The position numbers and the translations under genes are program-made. This document shows, piece after piece, positions 44,089 through 52,607 of a stretch of DNA of 64,000 nt. Below the pieces are notes generated by a model. The model did not search any database, had not been told where the DNA came from, and worked only from the letters and a program-made list of their open reading frames with translations. Numbering within the stretch: position 1 is the stretch's first letter; each line of letters begins with the position of its first letter. Origin of the DNA: Rhodopseudomonas boonkerdii (GTDB lineage: Bacteria > Pseudomonadota > Alphaproteobacteria > Rhizobiales > Xanthobacteraceae); the NCBI RefSeq assembly GCF_021184025.1, contig NZ_CP036537.1, positions 3,782,001 to 3,846,000 on the forward strand, written 5' to 3'.

Positions 44089-45437
44089 ACCCGCGCTCGC
44101 TTCTGTTCCGGCTGAGCTGCGCGGCTGCGCTTGCGATCGCCATCGCACTCAGCCTCGCCGCATTCGGGCTTCGAACCATCTTCAATCAGGAGATCGAACG
44201 CCGCGCCGCGGCGGAACTCGGTCAGATCGTCGTGGCGCTTGCAGCACAGGTGAAGGTCGACGCGAGCGGGGTGCCCTCGCTGGAAGCGCCGATGTCCGAT
44301 CCACGTTTCGAGAAGCCCTATGGCGGCCTCTATTGGCAGATCAGTCATGGTGAAAACCGCGCGCGCTCACGCTCGCTCTGGGACTACTCGCTCACCGTCC
44401 CGGAAGCGCAGCACGTGGATGCGCGCTGGACCACCGATCTCGCCGGCCCCGATCATGCCAGGCTGCTGGCCGTCGTGCAGACCATCACGGTGACATCCCC
44501 ATCCGGACCGGATGCCCGCCTGCAGATCGTCGCCGCATTGGACAGAACTGATCTCGCTGCCTCCCAGCAATATCTGTTCAGACTGCTGGCATTGTCTCTG
44601 AGCGCGCTTGGCTTCATCCTCATCGTCGCGATGTCGATCTTCATCCGCCTCGCTTTGCGTCCGTTCGACGAACTGCGGAGCGGACTACGGCGCATTCATG
44701 CCGGCAGCAGCCGCACGCTCGGTGGCCGTTTCCCGGAAGAAGTGCAGCCGGTGGTCAACGATCTCAACCGGCTGATCGACTTTCAGGATGCCGCATTGGA
44801 GCGCGCAAGAACGCACGCAGCCGATCTTGCCCATGGATTGAAAACGCCGTTGGCGGTTCTTGGCGCTGTTGCCAGGCAGGCGCGACACGACGATCGCAGC
44901 GAGCTTGCAGATCCCATCGACGAGCAGATCTTGCTGATGGGCAAGCAAGTCGATCGCGTGCTGGCACGGGCGCGAGCCGGTGTCTCGGCCGCATTGAGTC
45001 GCGGCGCCATCCCGGTCGGGCCCGTCGCCGACAAGATCGTTCGTGCGTTGCGGCGCCTGCCCGACGATCGCGGTCTGCAATGGGATTGCGCCATCGCTGG
45101 CGAAGCCCACTTTCCCGGCGACGAAGGCGACCTCACCGAAATTCTGGCTAATCTGCTCGACAACGCCCGCAAATGGGCAGCGACACGCGTACAGCTCACC
45201 GTGACGCAGAACAGCAATCATACCGTACTGCGAGTGGACGACGATGGCCCCGGTCTGCGTGCCGAACAAATGAAACAGATCGGGCGCGGACTGCGTTGGG
45301 ACGAGAGCCTCCCCGGCACCGGCTTCGGTCTCGCCATCACGCGCGATCTTGCCGAGGCCTATGGCGGACGGATGGAACTGGAACGATCGCCGCTCGGCGG
45401 GCTGAGTGTCGCCGTGATCGTGCCTCAGCCGGCCTGA
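44085..45437 (+). CDS. PhoQ-type sensor histidine kinase
   Basis: 450 residues from GTG at 44085. Two membrane helices (LLFRLSCAAALAIAIALSLA and LLALSLSALGFILIVAMSIF) flank a periplasmic domain of about 130 residues. HAMP-like linker, then dimerisation/phospho-acceptor helix with H in LAHGLKTPLAVLGAVARQ. ATP lid: ILANLLDNARKWA (N box), VDDDGPGLRAEQM (G1), GTGFGLAITRDLAEAYGG (G2). Pairs with the upstream regulator; signal unknown. Confidence 0.93.
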   Translation: MNPRSLLFRLSCAAALAIAIALSLAAFGLRTIFNQEIERRAAAELGQIVVALAAQVKVDASGVPSLEAPMSDPRFEKPYGGLYWQISHGENRARSRSLWDYSLTVPEAQHVDARWTTDLAGPDHARLLAVVQTITVTSPSGPDARLQIVAALDRTDLAASQQYLFRLLALSLSALGFILIVAMSIFIRLALRPFDELRSGLRRIHAGSSRTLGGRFPEEVQPVVNDLNRLIDFQDAALERARTHAADLAHGLKTPLAVLGAVARQARHDDRSELADPIDEQILLMGKQVDRVLARARAGVSAALSRGAIPVGPVADKIVRALRRLPDDRGLQWDCAIAGEAHFPGDEGDLTEILANLLDNARKWAATRVQLTVTQNSNHTVLRVDDDGPGLRAEQMKQIGRGLRWDESLPGTGFGLAITRDLAEAYGGRMELERSPLGGLSVAVIVPQPA

Positions 45438-45450
45438 CAGCGATCATGTG

Positions 45451-45487
45451 AAACAAAAAGGGAGAGCCTCTGAGAAAGGCCCTCCCT
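45451..45487 (-). terminator. Strong intrinsic terminator, minus strand, with no gene upstream
   Basis: On the minus strand AGGGAGGGCCT, seven-base loop, AGGCTCTCCCT, then TTTTGTTT: an 11-bp stem with one G-U pair. No credible minus-strand ORF lies between here and the PAS_5 gene at 45846, so it may end a small RNA. On the plus strand it would serve the kinase gene without a U tract. Confidence 0.7.
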
Positions 45488-45845
45488 GGTCTGATCGATC
45501 TTCCCGCGCCGGGCGACGTACCATCAGCCAAAAGGCCGACACCCCCACCCCTCCCCGCGCGGTGACCGTCTTGTTTGACGACAACCCTGTGCAAGCGCAC
45601 GGATCGGACTGCTGGAGACAACCCGCTCCGCTCTGGAGTGAGAGCAGGATACCCGTTGTCCCCCGGCGCGCAAGAATATGGTGAAGATAACGTTAACACC
45701 GCAAAGCCGAACCGACTCAGTGGAAAACGCGGTTTCGGCATGGACGCTGCAATGACCTGTCTGCACAACATATAGCGGTCAGCAATGGATGGATTCGGGA
45801 CAGATTTGTCCCTGATCGCCAGCTTACCGGTCAGGATCAGCGCGC

Positions 45846-46403
45846 ATGAAACATCCTTCGAACCGGAAGTTTTTCGCCTATTGGGACGAAAAGCGCGGTT
45901 ATGCGCGTGCACCCGATCGCAGCGAGATCGAGCCCGGCCCGATGCGCGAGCTGCTCGGTGACATTTTCGTGCTCGGCTACGACAAGGCCGCCGATTTTCC
46001 GTTCCGGGTCGCCGGTACCAGAGTTTGTGCCCTGCTCGGCCGCGATCTGAAGAACAAGCCGTTTCCGGAGCTCTTCACCCTTGCCGGCCGCGGCGAGATC
46101 GAGGAGATCATCACCGTCGTCTCCGAGGAATTGCTGGTTGCCGTAGCGGGCATCGCGGCCCATACTGAATTCGGCGACAAGGCTCATCTGGAATTGCTGT
46201 TACTGCCCTTTGCGGCACGCGCTCATACGCCCATCAGCCTCACCGGCCTCCTGGCGCCCATGACGCCGTTCAACGGACGCCTCGGGCCGATGCAAGTCAC
46301 GTCCTATCGTTATCTCGCGCATCAGCCGCAGCGCTTTGTACCGCGCGTGATGCGCAAGCTGCAGGCTGCCCGCGGCCTGATGGTGTATGAAGGCGTCAGC
46401 TGA
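45846..46403 (+). CDS. PAS_5 (DUF1457) family protein
   Basis: 185 residues. Typical opening: RKFFAYWDEKRGYARAPDRS, then MRELLGDIFVLGYDKAADFP, FRVAGTRVCALLGRDLKNKP, and beta-core LEllLLPFAARAHTPISLTG. The family is a PAS-fold group of unknown ligand in alphaproteobacteria. Free-standing. The 400-bp upstream spacer (45438-45845) holds a strong minus-strand terminator. Confidence 0.85.
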   Translation: MKHPSNRKFFAYWDEKRGYARAPDRSEIEPGPMRELLGDIFVLGYDKAADFPFRVAGTRVCALLGRDLKNKPFPELFTLAGRGEIEEIITVVSEELLVAVAGIAAHTEFGDKAHLELLLLPFAARAHTPISLTGLLAPMTPFNGRLGPMQVTSYRYLAHQPQRFVPRVMRKLQAARGLMVYEGVS

Positions 46404-46533
46404 CGATATCCGCGCGCGACTTCAGTCCGGCTCTGTCCCAAACGGTCGCGCAAAAGGGGTATATGTAACGCCGCGTTAACCTTGAACGCCTTACGGTCGG
46501 TACGAACTTCTCCGCAGGACCGGCCTGACACTG

Positions 46534-47148
46534 ATGGCGCTCGCCCAGACCAAATCGATTCTTCCTTCCGCAGAAGAACGGCGACGTTTCCAGCGCGTAA
46601 AGGTCCATTTGCTCGGCCGCTACATGCTGCCGGATCGCCGCGAATTCCCATGCCAGGTTATCAATATGTCCCCCGGCGGCCTGGCCCTGCTCGGCCCAGG
46701 CATCGGTCAGGTCGGCGACCGTGTCATTGCCTATCTCGACCATATCGGTCGCGTCGAAGGTAAAATCACACGCATTATCGACAATGGTTTTGCGATGACC
46801 GTGGGTGCTACGCCGCGCAAGCGCGACAAGCTGGCCGCGCAGCTCACCTGGCTCGCCAACCGCGACATCCTCAATCTACCAGAAGACCGTCGCCACGATC
46901 GTATCGTACCGCGCAATCCGATTGCAGTTCTCACTCTCGAGGATGGCATCCAGATGAATGGCCGCATCATCGACCTGTCGCTGTCAGGCGCGGCCATCGC
47001 GGCGGAGAAGCGTCCGCCGGTCAATGCGCAGGTGATGCTCGGTCGCATCCCCTCGCGCGTGGTTCGTCACCTTGACGACGGCTTTGCGCTGGAATTCGCG
47101 CATGAGCAGTCGCCGGAGACGTTGGAAGACAGCGTCAACGCACGGTAA
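46534..47148 (+). CDS. Double PilZ-domain protein
   Basis: 204 residues. First PilZ: RRRFQRVKVHLLGRYMLPDR, VINMSPGGLALLG (c-di-GMP-binding RxxxR and NxSxxG). Second PilZ: RRHDRIVPRNPIAVLTLEDG, IIDLSLSGAAIAAEKRP. Likely a c-di-GMP receptor; the GGDEF-EAL protein in this window is one possible source of ligand (inference). The upstream region contains GTTAACC-type CtrA half-sites, weakly. Confidence 0.9.
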   Translation: MALAQTKSILPSAEERRRFQRVKVHLLGRYMLPDRREFPCQVINMSPGGLALLGPGIGQVGDRVIAYLDHIGRVEGKITRIIDNGFAMTVGATPRKRDKLAAQLTWLANRDILNLPEDRRHDRIVPRNPIAVLTLEDGIQMNGRIIDLSLSGAAIAAEKRPPVNAQVMLGRIPSRVVRHLDDGFALEFAHEQSPETLEDSVNAR

Positions 47149-47452
47149 ACGCGACCGTGTGCAAGTCGCGATTTTGAAGCGTTGCGAGTGCGCTATTTGC
47201 AGCAACAGATACCACGTGAGCTGCGACAGGTTAATCCGTGCGGTTAACGCGCAAGATGCTGTACGCAAGCAGCTCCTGATCTTTCAGGACTTCGACGATT
47301 AACGCACAAAATTCGATTCAAACCGGATTGCATCGAATTTGAATCAATCTCGCCGCGCATTTGAATTTTAGTCGTCTCAATTGCACTTCGCCGACTTAGC
47401 GGCGACGAAAATCCTTCCTGCCAAGGTGGTCCCAACAAAAACGGGGGCCATA

Positions 47453-48070
47453 ATGGCTGGTAACAAGGGGCGTATCACGGGCTTTGTCGTTGCGACAATC
47501 CTGTGCGGACTGACTGCATCGGCGTATGCCGCCGGCGAAAGACTCTATGCAAGCATCGGCGACACCACGCGTGCGCCGATTGGTTGGGTTGAATTCTGCT
47601 CGGAGAATCCGGGCGAGTGCCGCGGCGGCGCCACGCAGCCCCGCGACATCGTCATCACGCAGACAGCGTGGAAGGATCTTGTGCGCGTCAATCGTTGGGT
47701 CAACGAGACGATCAAGCCGATGACCGACATGGATCATTGGGGCGTGATCGAGAAGTGGTCGCTGCCCGATGACGGCTACGGCGATTGCGAAGACTACGTG
47801 CTGCTGAAGCGCAAGATGCTGATCGAGGCCGGCTGGCCACGTGAAGCGCTGCTGATCACCGTGGTGCGCGACAAGAAGGGCGACGGCCACGCCGTGCTCA
47901 CCGTGAAGACCGACAAGGGTGAATACATTCTCGATAATCAGAACGAGAACGTACTGGCCTGGACCGAGACCGGCTACCGTTTCGTCAAGCGTCAGTCGCA
48001 AAGCGATCCGAATGTGTGGGTCTCGCTCGGCGACAATCGCCCGGCCGTTGCGACCGCCAGCGCTCGCTGA
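47453..48070 (+). CDS. Bacterial transglutaminase-like cysteine peptidase (BTLCP)
   Basis: 205 residues from MAGNKGRITGF. Signal peptide (FVVATILCGLTASAYAAG). Catalytic Cys-His-Asp: YGDCEDYVLLKRKMLIEAGW, then KKGDGHAVLTVKTDKGEYIL and LDNQNENVL. Members process LapA-like surface proteins (LapG family) under c-di-GMP control; that role here would need a LapA-type adhesin, which is not visible in the window. An in-frame start at 47381 adds a poor extension. Ended by a strong terminator. Confidence 0.88.
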   Translation: MAGNKGRITGFVVATILCGLTASAYAAGERLYASIGDTTRAPIGWVEFCSENPGECRGGATQPRDIVITQTAWKDLVRVNRWVNETIKPMTDMDHWGVIEKWSLPDDGYGDCEDYVLLKRKMLIEAGWPREALLITVVRDKKGDGHAVLTVKTDKGEYILDNQNENVLAWTETGYRFVKRQSQSDPNVWVSLGDNRPAVATASAR

Positions 48071-48140
48071 TCACAAGAGAACTTGGAGATACGCGACCCG
48101 GTCACATCCCCACCCCTCCCCGTCCCAGACCGGATCGCGC

Positions 48141-48177
48141 GCGGCCGAACCTCCCCCAAGGTTCGGCCGCAACTTTT
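48141..48177 (+). terminator. Intrinsic terminator of the BTLCP gene
   Basis: GCGGCCGAACCT-CCCCCA-AGGTTCGGCCGC followed by AACTTTT. 12-bp perfect stem, 70 bp after the stop codon. Confidence 0.85.
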
Positions 48178-48353
48178 ATGCGGCCAGTAGATGCCGGTTT
48201 TGTGGGTCGCTATCGCGCGGCAATCATTGGCCGGACAGCGGCCGATCCCGCCACCGTGACCCTTCCAAAAAAATGTCGAAGACGCCTTGACGAAAACCGC
48301 GCTCGATCTAAATCGATATCCGCCTTTAAACGAAAGGAGTTAGGAGGCCCAAC

Positions 48354-48719
48354 ATGACAAATCCTGCCATGTCGATTGATCAGATCCACGCAAATTCCCT
48401 CCTCGCCAGCACCTTTAACCATCCGCGGGAGGTCCTCGCGAGCCCCTTCCTGGACGTCGTCCAAAAGCGCTGCGTTTTGGCCACTTGGGCATCCGATGCA
48501 TTCGCTGTCGAGGGCAAGCCTTGGCTGCGGCGGATTCCCGGATCGAGTCGCGAAATCAGCATCGGTGACATCCTGACCGCACTCCGAGCGCTAGATGGGG
48601 ACGACGAACCGCCGACAAAGTCTCGGCGAATGCCGCGCCCAGCAAGTACGATGCGCACGCGCGCTATCGGTCAAACAACCTACGAAATAAAACGATTGCG
48701 CAGCGATATCCACGTCTAA
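48354..48719 (+). CDS. Conserved hypothetical protein
   Basis: 121 residues. Double ribosome site (AAAGGAG ... AGGAGG) before ATG. Text: FNHPREVLASPFLDVVQKRC, VLATWASDAFAVEGKPWLRR, GDILTALRALDGDDEPP. Reads as a known rhizobial hypothetical family; function unknown. Basic C-terminus may bind nucleic acid (inference). Confidence 0.7.
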   Translation: MTNPAMSIDQIHANSLLASTFNHPREVLASPFLDVVQKRCVLATWASDAFAVEGKPWLRRIPGSSREISIGDILTALRALDGDDEPPTKSRRMPRPASTMRTRAIGQTTYEIKRLRSDIHV

Positions 48720-48785
48720 GCGGTGGCGTGCGGAGCCTGTCTCAACGGCGGGCTTCGCGTTGCCCGAGGGTCAAAGCCCTATGCG

Positions 48786-48977
48786 CTAGTCTTTGAAATG
48801 ATGTCGGCTCTGGCTGGCGCTGTCCTGATGCTGCATGCCGACGAGGGTATGCGCCATCGCAACAACGCGCTTCCCGAAGCGTCGCTCCAGCTCGCAGAAC
48901 ATCCAGACGAAAGCCACGGCCAAAGCGCAGACGGTGGCCATGAAGAAGAGCGTAAGATGGGAGATGTCGAGGGTCAT
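48786..48977 (-). CDS. Small membrane protein
   Basis: 63 residues from MTLDISHLTLFFMATVCALA, one membrane helix (LFFMATVCALAVAFVWMFCE), then a polar tail. Start chosen internally because the first 40 residues of the longer frame look non-coding. Function unknown. Confidence 0.45.
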   Translation of the reverse strand: MTLDISHLTLFFMATVCALAVAFVWMFCELERRFGKRVVAMAHTLVGMQHQDSASQSRHHFKD

Positions 48978-49211
48978 GAACACATGCTCGGGCTTGCAAA
49001 TCGAAACTCGCAACTGACAAACCAGCCGCCCTGACGTCCCCCTCGCGCTTGTCGGCTGCGCTGGCCCCGAACGATGCACAGCTTGGATTGCCGCCACACT
49101 GCCCGATTACGACTTTAGTAGCATATTGTTTCCCGATACGTAAGCCCTTGCGCGAAGCGCTCCTCTACCTAGAACACATGGATACCGCCGCGCATGTGCG
49201 GTGCCGGAGAA

Positions 49212-49526
49212 TTATTCGCAGACTTCAACCCGACGAACGCGCCAACCTTTCGCGGTACGCACGCGCTGATTGGCCAAGCGGCAGCCACCCAGATCTTCAT
49301 ACCGGTAGATCGAGGGGTAGCCATACCCGTATCCATAATAGGGGCCGTAGTAGCCGGGATACCCCAAACCAAAACCGAAACCGACGCCGCGATAAAAGCC
49401 GCCGTGTCGGAAGCCACCGCCGTAAAATCCGCCATGAAAGCCACTGCCATGGGCTGGGGCTGCGGTTGGGGCTGCAAGCGCGAGAAGCGCGATCGCCATG
49501 ATCCCGAACATCGTCTTGCGTAACAT
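49212..49526 (-). CDS. Secreted Gly/His/Tyr-rich protein
   Basis: 104 residues from MLRKTMFGIMAIALLALAAP, signal peptide cut near AAPAHG. Mature part: HGSGFHGGFYGGGFRHGGFY, GYYGPYYGYGYGYPSIYRYE, with an ordered C-terminal end (GGCRLANQRVRTAKGWRVRR, two Cys). Same style as the protein at 13296-13868. Envelope role inferred. Confidence 0.72.
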   Translation of the reverse strand: MLRKTMFGIMAIALLALAAPTAAPAHGSGFHGGFYGGGFRHGGFYRGVGFGFGLGYPGYYGPYYGYGYGYPSIYRYEDLGGCRLANQRVRTAKGWRVRRVEVCE

Positions 49527-49635
49527 TGCCGTTCTCCGTCCGACGGCCATGCACCGTCACGGAGACCTATGTAGCTATCGCGCGCGGATTGCGGAATTCG
49601 CCAAGCCTCAATTGTTCGCGACCGTTTCCCCGAAA

Positions 49636-49944
49636 TCAGCAGCCCTTGCAGATATTCTTCACCCTGCGATCGACTTCGCGATCCTGCTTGTCGACCTGAT
49701 CGTTCCCGGTGGTCGGCTTGCCCTCATAGGACTGCTGGCCCGTGCTGGCACCGGTCGTGATAGCGGCCGGCGGACGGCCCCCGGTCGCATTGGCAGTGCC
49801 TGCGCTGTTCGTGCCGGCAGTGCCGCCTGTCGCACCACCACCCGCGCCGCTGGTCTGCGCCAATGTTGCGGACGGTGACAGCAGCCAAACGGCTGCGGCA
49901 CTTGCGATGAATGTCCTCACCAGGGATTTCGAGATGTGAGCCAT
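49636..49944 (-). CDS. Secreted Gly/Ala/Thr-rich protein
   Basis: 102 residues from MAHISKSLVRTFIASAAAVW, signal peptide cut near TLAQT. Low-complexity mature half (SGAGGGATGGTAGTNSAGTA), then DQVDKQDREVDRRVKNICKG with a final Cys pair. Frames reaching 50253 are not convincing. Function unknown. Confidence 0.65.
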   Translation of the reverse strand: MAHISKSLVRTFIASAAAVWLLSPSATLAQTSGAGGGATGGTAGTNSAGTANATGGRPPAAITTGASTGQQSYEGKPTTGNDQVDKQDREVDRRVKNICKGC

Positions 49945-50127
49945 GAGCGTTTCCCTTTCCGAAAGGCAACGACAGTTGGCCGCACCGGTTCCTGGATCCG
50001 GAACGAAAGCCTGTCGGACCGCTTGTCCCGGCGTCAGCTGGATGCAGCTTGGCAGATCGCTGGACGAAATTCCACGCACGTGCCGATCCAGCGAATAAGC
50101 CTGCATCGGCAACAAGGAGGCGCCCTG

Positions 50128-50301
50128 ATGCCAAACGAGTCCCACAGAGATCCGTTCGTCGAGGGCGAACGTGCCGCGCGGAAGAACATCCCCGCCGAAG
50201 GCAATCCGTATCAGGACGGAACGGAGGATTTCGCACTCTGGAGCGCAGGCCACGAGCGCGTGGCGAGTGCGATGGAAGCTCGGGAGTCGGAAGGCACCTG
50301 A
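50128..50301 (+). CDS. Small protein resembling ribosome modulation factor
   Basis: 57 residues. AAGGAGG 7-8 bases before ATG, the strongest site in this region. Sequence MPNESHRDPFVEGERAARKN, NPYQDGTEDFALWSAGHERV: the pattern G-x3-AAR...NPY...W-x2-G is that of Rmf-like small proteins of alphaproteobacteria. If so it would bind ribosomes in slow growth; unproven. Confidence 0.55.
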   Translation: MPNESHRDPFVEGERAARKNIPAEGNPYQDGTEDFALWSAGHERVASAMEARESEGT

Positions 50302-50320
50302 CCTGCCGGCTCCGTCTGCC

Positions 50321-50851
50321 TCAGCCGATCTTCTTCATGCCCTGCTTGAAGCGCGGACCGTTTGCCGCATAGAAGCGCGCTGCACTGCCCATGGCCGTCA
50401 CCTGCTCGGGCGACAGAGTGCGAATGACGCGCGCAGGCGAACCGATGATCAGCGAATTCTCCGGATATTCCTTACCCTCGGTGATCACGGAGCCGGCGCC
50501 GACAATGCTGTTTTTGCCGATGCGCGCGCCGTTCATCACGATCGAGCCCATGCCGATCAGTGCGCCATCCTCGATGATGCAGCCGTGCAGGATCACATTA
50601 TGACCGATGGTGCAGTTCTTGCCGATGGTAAGCGGAAAGCCCTTGTCGGTGTGGCACGTGCAGTTGTCCTGAACGTTCGAGCCCTCGCCGATCTCAATCC
50701 ATTCATTATCGCCGCGCAGCACGGCGCCGAACCAGACGCTGGCTTGCGATTTGAGACGAATCTTGCCGATCACGTCGGCGGTATCGGCGATGAAGTAATT
50801 TCCGTCCGCCGGAAGATCCGGGCCCTGTCCGTCAAGTTCGTAGATTGCCAT
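50321..50851 (-). CDS. Gamma-carbonic-anhydrase / PaaY-like left-handed beta-helix protein
   Basis: 176 residues. Hexapeptide repeats typical of LbH proteins: VWFGAVLRGDNEWIEIGEGS, NVQDNCTCHTDKGFPLTIGK, IGHNVILHGCIIEDGALIGM, NSIVGAGSVITEGKEYPENS. The three metal His of the gamma-carbonic-anhydrase family are present (CTCH, IGHNVILHGC). Family often annotated as carbonic anhydrase or acetyltransferase; activity unknown. Convergent with the Rmf-like gene. Confidence 0.9.
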   Translation of the reverse strand: MAIYELDGQGPDLPADGNYFIADTADVIGKIRLKSQASVWFGAVLRGDNEWIEIGEGSNVQDNCTCHTDKGFPLTIGKNCTIGHNVILHGCIIEDGALIGMGSIVMNGARIGKNSIVGAGSVITEGKEYPENSLIIGSPARVIRTLSPEQVTAMGSAARFYAANGPRFKQGMKKIG

Positions 50852-50925
50852 GAGTGCGTTGTCTCCCTGTGCGGATCACACTGCACGAAGCGGTAGACGG
50901 AGACCAGTGCGCGCGCAAGCGAGCC

Positions 50926-51261
50926 TCATGCGCCGGCGATAATACCGAGTGCCTGCAGCGTCAGCACGATAAAGGTGCCGGACATCAAGCTCCAGAAACC
51001 GGCAATGACGGTGGCGATCATCACGAACTGGAAGCGATGCGGCTCCGGGACGCCGGAACGCAACGTGTTCCGCATGATGATGAAGGGCGCCGTGAAGACC
51101 AGCAACGGGACGGCGGCAAAGCTTTCCGGCGTCGGCCCCTGTTGCAGCAGGGCAAAGCTCGGCGGCCTGCTGGCCAATGTCTGATAGGCGCTGGCGACCG
51201 CGCCGGCGATGGCAAAGCCAATGGCGATCTGAATGAAACAGTTCAGGGCGATCGGAGACAT
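50926..51261 (-). CDS. Small multi-pass membrane protein
   Basis: 111 residues from MSPIALNCFIQIAIGFAIAG. Three to four membrane helices (IQIAIGFAIAGAVASAYQTL, VPLLVFTAPFIIMRNTL, FVMIATVIAGFWSLMSGTFI). ATG at 51261 chosen over a TTG at 51282. Unassigned family. Divergent from the gene at 51498 over a CtrA box. Confidence 0.65.
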   Translation of the reverse strand: MSPIALNCFIQIAIGFAIAGAVASAYQTLASRPPSFALLQQGPTPESFAAVPLLVFTAPFIIMRNTLRSGVPEPHRFQFVMIATVIAGFWSLMSGTFIVLTLQALGIIAGA

Positions 51262-51336
51262 AAGCGGGTCTTTTTGGGGCAACTGGATCTAGTTGCCTCT
51301 ACTGTACCCGTATTGCGCCCTAACGTCCCAGTAACC

Positions 51337-51351
51337 TTAAGACATCGTTAA
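51337..51351. promoter_or_regulatory. CtrA box TTAA-N7-TTAA
   Basis: TTAAGACATCGTTAA matches the consensus exactly. A second half-site, GTTAACCAT, lies at about 51414-51422. The site is between divergent genes starting at 51261 (minus) and 51498 (plus). Confidence 0.6.
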
Positions 51352-51497
51352 CACGAGGCCTGTCCTCGCGCGCGTACACGGCAGGTGGAGGCTTCATCCA
51401 GGGGCAGCGAGCCGTTAACCATTCAAGGGCATGGTCGACCAGTTGATTCGCCTGCGGAGAACCGTGGGCTTGTTGAGTGGTAGTTGCTTACGCGCGC

Positions 51498-52205
51498 ATG
51501 TCCCTGCTGTTCCCGACCCACCCGACGACGCGGCCACGCCGCCGCCAGCGCCGTCACAATCATCTTATGCCGTTTCTGTTTGGTCTTGGCCTCGCTGCCC
51601 CTGCTGTCGCGGTGGTTGCCTATCTCCTGTGGCCGACATGGCAAAGCGAAAAACCTGACGATCCCGACCGCATCCCGGTGAGTGTCGGCTCCACGTTGTT
51701 CAACGTTCCGACCCATGCCTTCCGTCGCAAAGTACAAAAGCATTCCGGCCCACAGGAGCGCGTCGATCTCAGCTATGTCTATCCGTCGCTGGAGGCCAGC
51801 GAGACGCCCCGTCATGTCACGAGGGAAAATTTCGACGAGCACGTGCAACCGGTCGATCGCATCTTCCTGTCGATCTCGGCGCATCACAATGCGACATCAC
51901 CGGATGCACGCCTGCGCACGATCTATCCGCTCTATGCGGCTCAGGCATCGCGCAATGCAGACGGGCTGACCATTCAGCCCTTCCACGACTATACGCCCTA
52001 TGCGAGCGAGGACCTTTTTCTCGGCAGCGCGCCCGCATTGGTCGCGCGCTGCACGCGGGATGCCGCGACGCCCGGCATGTGCATGAGCGAACGCCGCATC
52101 GGCGGCGCCGATCTCATTTTTCGCTTTCCGCGCGCTTGGCTCGACGACTGGCGCACGGTCGCTGACGCAATGGACCGCCTGTCGGCCCAGCTTGGCGGAA
52201 CGTAA
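51498..52205 (+). CDS. Membrane-anchored hypothetical protein
   Basis: 235 residues. One N-terminal helix (FGLGLAAPAVAVVAYLLWPT) then an extracytoplasmic domain: RVDLSYVYPSLEASETPRHV, VDRIFLSISAHHNATSPDAR, TIQPFHDYTPYASEDLFLGS, GGADLIFRFPRAWLDDW. ATG at 51498 (MSLLFPTHP); an upstream frame extends to 51477. Conserved rhizobial type, function unknown. Possible CtrA target. Confidence 0.7.
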   Translation: MSLLFPTHPTTRPRRRQRRHNHLMPFLFGLGLAAPAVAVVAYLLWPTWQSEKPDDPDRIPVSVGSTLFNVPTHAFRRKVQKHSGPQERVDLSYVYPSLEASETPRHVTRENFDEHVQPVDRIFLSISAHHNATSPDARLRTIYPLYAAQASRNADGLTIQPFHDYTPYASEDLFLGSAPALVARCTRDAATPGMCMSERRIGGADLIFRFPRAWLDDWRTVADAMDRLSAQLGGT

Positions 52206-52211
52206 TCCGAC

Positions 52212-52430
52212 TTACTCGCTGTCAGCGAGATCTTCTTCCAGAATCGCCATTTGAAACTGGAAGGAGCGATCGTCATCCTCGTCGTCGACGAACAGCACAC
52301 CGACGAATTCCTCGCCGATATAGACTTCCGCAGAGTCGTCCTTCTTCGGGCGCGGCACGACGCGAATCTTCGGATTGCCGAATACGCGCTTGAGATAGGC
52401 GTCGAGCTTTCTGACTTCCTGAACGTCCAC
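52212..52430 (-). CDS. DUF3126-family protein
   Basis: 72 residues from a GTG with GGAG 6 bases upstream (VDVQEVRKLDAYLKRVFGNP), then KIRVVPRPKKDDSAEVYIGE, EFVGVLFVDDEDDDRSFQFQ. DUF3126 is a small cytosolic protein found next to cysE in alphaproteobacteria, as here. The in-frame TTG at 52442 is a weaker start. Confidence 0.85.
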   Translation of the reverse strand: MDVQEVRKLDAYLKRVFGNPKIRVVPRPKKDDSAEVYIGEEFVGVLFVDDEDDDRSFQFQMAILEEDLADSE

Positions 52431-52607
52431 AGGCGTCTCCAATGCAGGTGATGTGGGATGAGCTGATGGAGAACGTTTAATCCCAGATGACGCGCGCGGC
52501 TAGGCCATCGTACGAAAATTCACGTCATCCACTGCGCACAATCAATTCAGGCGCAACAAGCTAAAATATCATAACCCGCGAAAGCGGGTGCTCCGATGGC
52601 ACGCTGC

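Noticed and set aside
45541..48132. CCCACCCCTCCCCG sequence shared by 45547 and 48110
   Set aside because: Short, C-rich and in two unrelated spacers; likely coincidence of composition.
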